Of a stretch of 20,868 bases of DNA, positions 20,463-20,868 are shown one piece after another; position 1 is the first letter of the stretch; every line of letters begins with the position of its first letter. The DNA lies in assembly GCA_964364885.1 (NCBI GenBank), contig CAYIOA010000009.1, forward strand, positions 1 to 20,868. Reading direction: 5' to 3'. A program made the translations under genes and the position numbers. This DNA comes from UBA73 sp964364885. Its GTDB lineage: Archaea > Nanobdellota > Nanobdellia > Pacearchaeales > GW2011-AR1. The notes under the pieces were generated by a model that had not been told where the DNA came from, made no database searches, and saw nothing but the letters and a program-made list of their open reading frames with translations.

Positions 20463-20756
20463 TTACCTAAATTGTGCTGTCAGTTCTTCTTCCGGCGCGA
20501 ATTCTGCTTCCTCTCTTGCTGGAAGCGACTGCTTGTTTACAATAATAACATCGCCAATTGCCTTGACAAACTGATGCGGGATAATAACTCCGCGCGCGCC
20601 GCCGAACAGGGTTAGAAATCCGGAGCCAACTTTTATTTTCCAGCCATCTATTTTATTGTCAACAAGATTGACATCATCAACCTGCCCAAAAAAGTCCCCT
20701 TCTGAAGTAAAAACATTCTTTCCTATTATTTCGTTTATTTTTTTTATTCTTAACAT
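20463..20756 (-). CDS. PRC-barrel domain protein
   Basis: 97 residues. The first 75 follow the PRC-barrel pattern: IGKNVFTSEGDFFGQVDDV, then a variable loop, WKIKVGSGFLTLFGGARGV, IIPHQFVKAIGDVIIV. The C-terminal 20 residues are acidic. PRC-barrel proteins are small beta-barrels. In bacteria one acts in ribosome maturation (RimM), and stand-alone archaeal versions include the haloarchaeal cell-division proteins CdpB1/B2, which work with SepF. Which role applies here cannot be told from sequence alone. Its start at 20756 has a strong TATA box. Confidence 0.85.
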   Translation of the reverse strand: MLRIKKINEIIGKNVFTSEGDFFGQVDDVNLVDNKIDGWKIKVGSGFLTLFGGARGVIIPHQFVKAIGDVIIVNKQSLPAREEAEFAPEEELTAQFR

Positions 20757-20777
20757 GGTAGTTTTTGTAGGAGGGAG

Positions 20778-20785
20778 TATTTATA
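20778..20785 (-). promoter_or_regulatory. TATA box of the PRC-barrel gene
   Basis: TATAAATA on the minus strand, a textbook archaeal TATA box, is centred 25.5 bases before the ATG at 20756. Confidence 0.7.
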
Positions 20786-20868
20786 TTTTACGTTTGTGCA
20801 AAATATGCTGTTGATTATATTCTTTATCAGGGAAAAGGCACAATAAGAGCTCCTTTACATGAGGTATA

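Noticed and set aside
20827..20868. Possible C-terminal end of a minus-strand gene (ending LIVPFP) at the right edge
   Set aside because: Only 13 codons are in the window, too short to support a call.
1..20868. CRISPR arrays, insertion sequences and tRNA genes
   Set aside because: None seen: no regularly spaced direct repeats, no transposase-like protein, and no cloverleaf with a T-loop motif in the gaps.

Overview
The window looks like part of a small-genome archaeon, most likely a DPANN lineage of the Woesearchaeota/Pacearchaeota type; this placement is an inference. The evidence is archaeal-type RadA, a zinc-finger RPA, aEF1-beta, an archaeal prepilin peptidase, a PRC-barrel protein, AT-rich DNA, tightly packed overlapping genes, and promoters with a TATA box a fixed distance from the start codon. 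About 16 promoters have an 8-base TATA-like box centred 24.5-26.5 bases (nearly all 25.5) before the A of ATG, so most first genes should be leaderless. I used this spacing to correct several starts.

Layout. 1-117 is the 3' part of a divergent 5S rRNA. 182-544 is a predicted lipoprotein. 662-3049 (minus) carries radA, rpa and a small membrane protein. 3050-3585 is an unusual stretch with four strong hairpins around a 49-residue membrane ORF. 3586-6310 carries aEF1-beta, a HIT-fold protein that has lost its histidine triad, a prepilin peptidase (minus) and an AI-2E-family transporter (plus); the last two share one TATA box.

6304-11919 (minus) is the main feature: eleven consecutive small proteins, each with an archaeal class III (type IV pilin-like) signal segment such as MNKKA or NKRG followed by a hydrophobic stretch. 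They lie in three promoter-defined units with 1-16 base gaps or short overlaps. A 42-residue basic protein ends the last unit. Next come a large TadC/ArlJ-like platform protein (12011-14209, plus), its convergent TadA/ArlI-like ATPase (14206-16476, minus) and two coiled-coil proteins (16593-17619, plus). With the peptidase, this gives most parts of a type IV filament or pseudopilus-type secretion machine whose pilin-like set I cannot match to archaellum, Aap or other named pili.

17620-20431 holds three related five-helix membrane proteins of unknown function, interrupted by pyrD. PyrD has class 2 architecture but a cysteine where class 2 enzymes have serine. A PRC-barrel protein ends the window. 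Working hypothesis: the pilin-like proteins are processed by the nearby peptidase and assembled by the ATPase/platform pair; the coiled-coil and five-helix proteins are candidate accessory or membrane-complex components.
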